Shown here piece by piece: positions 62,388 to 64,000 of a stretch of 64,000 nucleotides of DNA (position 1 is the stretch's first letter; each line of letters begins with the position of its first letter). A program made the translations under genes and the position numbers. The stretch is taken from NCBI GenBank assembly GCA_900551745.1, contig URXA01000006.1, positions 4,800-68,799 on the forward strand, in the 5' to 3' direction. The DNA comes from an uncultured Phascolarctobacterium sp. (lineage in GTDB: Bacteria; Bacillota; Negativicutes; Acidaminococcales; Acidaminococcaceae). Under the pieces are notes generated by a model. That model saw only the letters and a program-made list of their open reading frames with translations, made no database searches and was not told the origin of the DNA.

Positions 62388-63647
62388 TTATTTATTCTTA
62401 TTTTGACGGCGGTTAGAGCCGGTCTTAGGTGCTTTACGTTTATCCACGACAGCTTTTTTACCGCGTTTCGGTTTAGCAGCTTCTGCCTTACGTTTTTTCT
62501 GTACTGGCGCATGCTCACGACGGGCTATCGTTTTGCCGTCTAAATTCTGCCGTTCCATTTTCACATCAAGCTTGTTTTCAATATTTTTGAGCCATTTTAC
62601 TTCTTCAGCAGTGTATAAGGTAACTGCAATCCCCTCGTTACCGGCACGCCCAGTACGTCCTATTCTATGCACATACCAGTCTACGTCATGCGGTATATCA
62701 TAATTAACGACATGAGTCACGCCTTCGATATCCAGCCCACGTGCAGCCAGATCACTGGCAACCAGGACCTGCAGCTTGGCCTCACGGAAGGCTTTCATTA
62801 CTGTTTTGCGTTTGGCCTGCGACATCTCACCATGCAGCACATCTACATTATATCCCTGAGTTCCCAGCCACTCACCCAATTCTTTTGTGCGTTCTTTGCT
62901 GAAGCAAAAAACAATCATCAGATAAGGATTGTAACGGTCTATTAATGAAGCAACAGCCTTATTACGATATTCGTCCGTAGTTTTGATGCAGATCTGTTTG
63001 ATATTTTCAACCGTTGCTTTATTAGGGTCAATATCGATCAAAGCACAATTACGGGTAATACGTTTACCAAGCTTCTGCACTTCCTCTGATAAGGTAGCAC
63101 TGCACAGCATAGTCTGCCGTTCCGGATCAGTCATTGCGATAAGCTCCGAAGCTTCATCAATAAAGCCCTGCTTAAGCATTTCATCAACTTCATCCAAAAC
63201 CAGATATTTAACTCCGCCAAGGTTAGTATTGCCTTTGCGGATATGATCTAAAAGACGCCCCGGCGTACCGATCAAAACATGGCTTTTGCCGTCCAGCTTA
63301 TGCTTCTGCGCCTCAAAATCACGCCCGCCTGTAACCGCAAGCACCTTTACTTCACTTTCACCCAATAACTTCTTCAGCTCTACTGCTATCTGCTGCGCCA
63401 GCTCACGGGTCGGCGTAATCACCAACGCCTGAACAAAAGGCTTAGACGCATCCAGACGTTCTACCATCGGCACTAAAAACGCCAGTGTTTTACCAGTACC
63501 TGTCTGAGCCCTTGCGATAACGTCACGGCCTGCAAATAATGCCGGTATAGCCTGTTCCTGAACAGGCATCGGCTTTTTAATACCCATTTGCTTGAGCAAT
63601 TCAACCGTTTCGGCACAAACCTTCAATTCTGCAAAACTATTCACCAT
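62388..63647 (-). CDS. DEAD-box RNA helicase
   Basis: About 419-residue ATP-dependent RNA helicase. Seen: Q motif region MGIKKPMPVQEQAIP, motif I AQTGTGKT, PTRELAQQ, TPGRLLD, motif II as LDEVDEML (DEVD instead of DEAD), SAT, VLVASDLAARGLDIEGVTHVVNYDIP and HRIGRTGRAG, then a strongly basic tail (KKRKAEAAKPKRGKK) for RNA binding. The frame runs open to 63809 through the tRNA-Leu neighbourhood, which is not credible. ATG 63647 (GGTGAG four bases upstream) matches the family N terminus; ATG 63665 with AGGATCT is the alternative. Confidence 0.93.
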   Translation of the reverse strand: MVNSFAELKVCAETVELLKQMGIKKPMPVQEQAIPALFAGRDVIARAQTGTGKTLAFLVPMVERLDASKPFVQALVITPTRELAQQIAVELKKLLGESEVKVLAVTGGRDFEAQKHKLDGKSHVLIGTPGRLLDHIRKGNTNLGGVKYLVLDEVDEMLKQGFIDEASELIAMTDPERQTMLCSATLSEEVQKLGKRITRNCALIDIDPNKATVENIKQICIKTTDEYRNKAVASLIDRYNPYLMIVFCFSKERTKELGEWLGTQGYNVDVLHGEMSQAKRKTVMKAFREAKLQVLVASDLAARGLDIEGVTHVVNYDIPHDVDWYVHRIGRTGRAGNEGIAVTLYTAEEVKWLKNIENKLDVKMERQNLDGKTIARREHAPVQKKRKAEAAKPKRGKKAVVDKRKAPKTGSNRRQNKNK

Positions 63648-63687
63648 ATTTCTCACCGCTTTCATTTCAGATCCTAAAATTAAATAA

Positions 63688-63714
63688 TAAAAAAAGCGTC
63701 CGATGCGGGACGCT
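63688..63714 (-). terminator. terminator of the tRNA operon
   Basis: On the minus strand AGCGTCC (63714-63708) pairs with GGACGCT (63701-63695), followed by T7, 57 bases after the tRNA-Leu 3' end. Confidence 0.85.
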
Positions 63715-63770
63715 CCGTCAATCTCTTGCTTGACTATGTAGTTGTACTGCTTGCATTCACCATAAAAAAA

Positions 63771-63859
63771 TGGTGCCGAGGACCGGAATCGAACCGGTAC
63801 GGGGATCACTCCCCGAGGGATTTTAAGTCCCTTGCGTCTGCCAGTTCCGCCACCCCGGC
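63771..63859 (-). tRNA. tRNA-Leu (anticodon TAA)
   Basis: 89 bases with encoded CCA. Acceptor GCCGGGG pairs with CCTCGGC, anticodon loop ACTTAAAAT gives TAA, a long variable arm (CGGGGAGTGATCCCCG) identifies a class II tRNA, and the T loop reads GGTTCGATTCC. Confidence 0.97.
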
Positions 63860-63865
63860 AAAAAG

Positions 63866-63939
63866 TGGAGGCGACACCCAGAATCGAACTGGGGATAAAG
63901 GTTTTGCAGACCTCTGCCTTACCGCTTGGCTATGTCGCC
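63866..63939 (-). tRNA. tRNA-Cys (anticodon GCA)
   Basis: 74 bases with encoded CCA. Acceptor GGCGACA pairs with TGTCGCC, discriminator T (U73, the tRNA-Cys identity base), anticodon loop CTGCAAA gives GCA, T loop AGTTCGATTCT. Six bases after the CCA of this gene tRNA-Leu begins, so they are co-transcribed. Confidence 0.97.
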
Positions 63940-63946
63940 AACAATT

Positions 63947-64000
63947 TGGAGCGGAAAACGAGATTCGAACTCGCGACCCCCACCTTGGCAAGGTGATGCT
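63947..64000 (-). tRNA. tRNA-Gly (anticodon GCC), 5' part beyond the window
   Basis: The last 54 bases hold the anticodon arm (ACCTTGCCAAGGT, anticodon GCC), variable loop, T arm (GAGTTCGAATCTC) and 3' acceptor TTCCGC-TCCA. The D arm and 5' acceptor lie outside the window. Confidence 0.93.

Noticed and set aside
63806..63991. Minus-strand frame at the window end and the N-terminal extension of the helicase frame to 63809
   Set aside because: Both run across or up to tRNA genes and carry no conserved residues; the helicase homology begins at about 63647.
1..64000. CRISPR arrays, insertion sequences, integrases or prophage genes
   Set aside because: No regularly spaced repeats, transposases or phage structural genes were seen, so the accessory-looking genes cannot be tied to a visible mobile element.

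Overview
The window looks like chromosomal DNA of a Gram-negative-type Firmicute (class Negativicutes). The best guess is the Acidaminococcaceae, for example a Phascolarctobacterium-like gut anaerobe; this is inferred from gene content, not from a database search. The housekeeping order is that of low-GC Gram-positives: rarA, tcdA, 6S RNA, aspS-hisS, hemZ, dtd, relA, recJ, lapA, and separately zapA, U32 peptidase, mutS2. Yet the cell clearly has an outer membrane, because there are two TonB-dependent receptors and an autotransporter. Anaerobic metabolism is suggested by a giant 2-hydroxyacyl-CoA dehydratase activase-type protein and an oxaloacetate/pyruvate carboxyltransferase. Almost everything is on the minus strand.

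Layout. 1-782: end of a class A penicillin-binding protein. 848-14913: minus-strand information-processing block (rarA, tcdA, a 6S RNA with its own promoter, hisS-aspS, hemZ, AI-2E-type permease, MBL hydrolase, dtd, relA, recJ, lapA). 15107-19182: thrC, ybaK and divergent nadE. 19282-26218: a soluble hybrid histidine kinase, a branched structured element, and an autotransporter preceded by an XRE regulator. 26627-31517: five minus-strand genes (cupin, carboxymuconolactone decarboxylase family, two exported alpha/beta hydrolases, an SDR) that start at a MerR-type promoter and are divergent from a MerR gene. 31660-33533: an IbrB/IbrA-like ParB plus PAPS-reductase-like pair. 33742-36242: proC and a carboxyltransferase. 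36313-44319: a cobalamin-riboswitch-controlled uptake operon (permease, ATPase, two tandem outer-membrane receptors, binding protein). 44459-50742: the giant activase and a TGS-uridine kinase-like protein. 50809-63647: aminotransferase, lysC, mutS2, U32 peptidase, zapA, a chagasin-like exported protein, gltX, an M20 amidohydrolase and a DEAD-box helicase. 63771-64000: tRNA-Leu, tRNA-Cys and a partial tRNA-Gly.

How the parts work together. The B12 operon is complete from outer membrane to cytoplasm and is gated by a transcription-terminating riboswitch. The MerR cluster looks like an aldehyde/electrophile response: a Cys54 NmlR/AdhR-type regulator and a perfect palindrome inside a 19-bp promoter spacer. 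Its first gene, the cupin, is frameshifted by one base in an A6 tract. The autotransporter/XRE operon and the B12 operon share an unusual promoter layout: TTGC, a run of seven G, then TATAAT at the same distance. The G run could make both surface-related operons phase-variable. The least explained items are this G7 promoter pair, the branched element at 22241-22373, the IbrAB-like pair and the structured leader of the activase gene.
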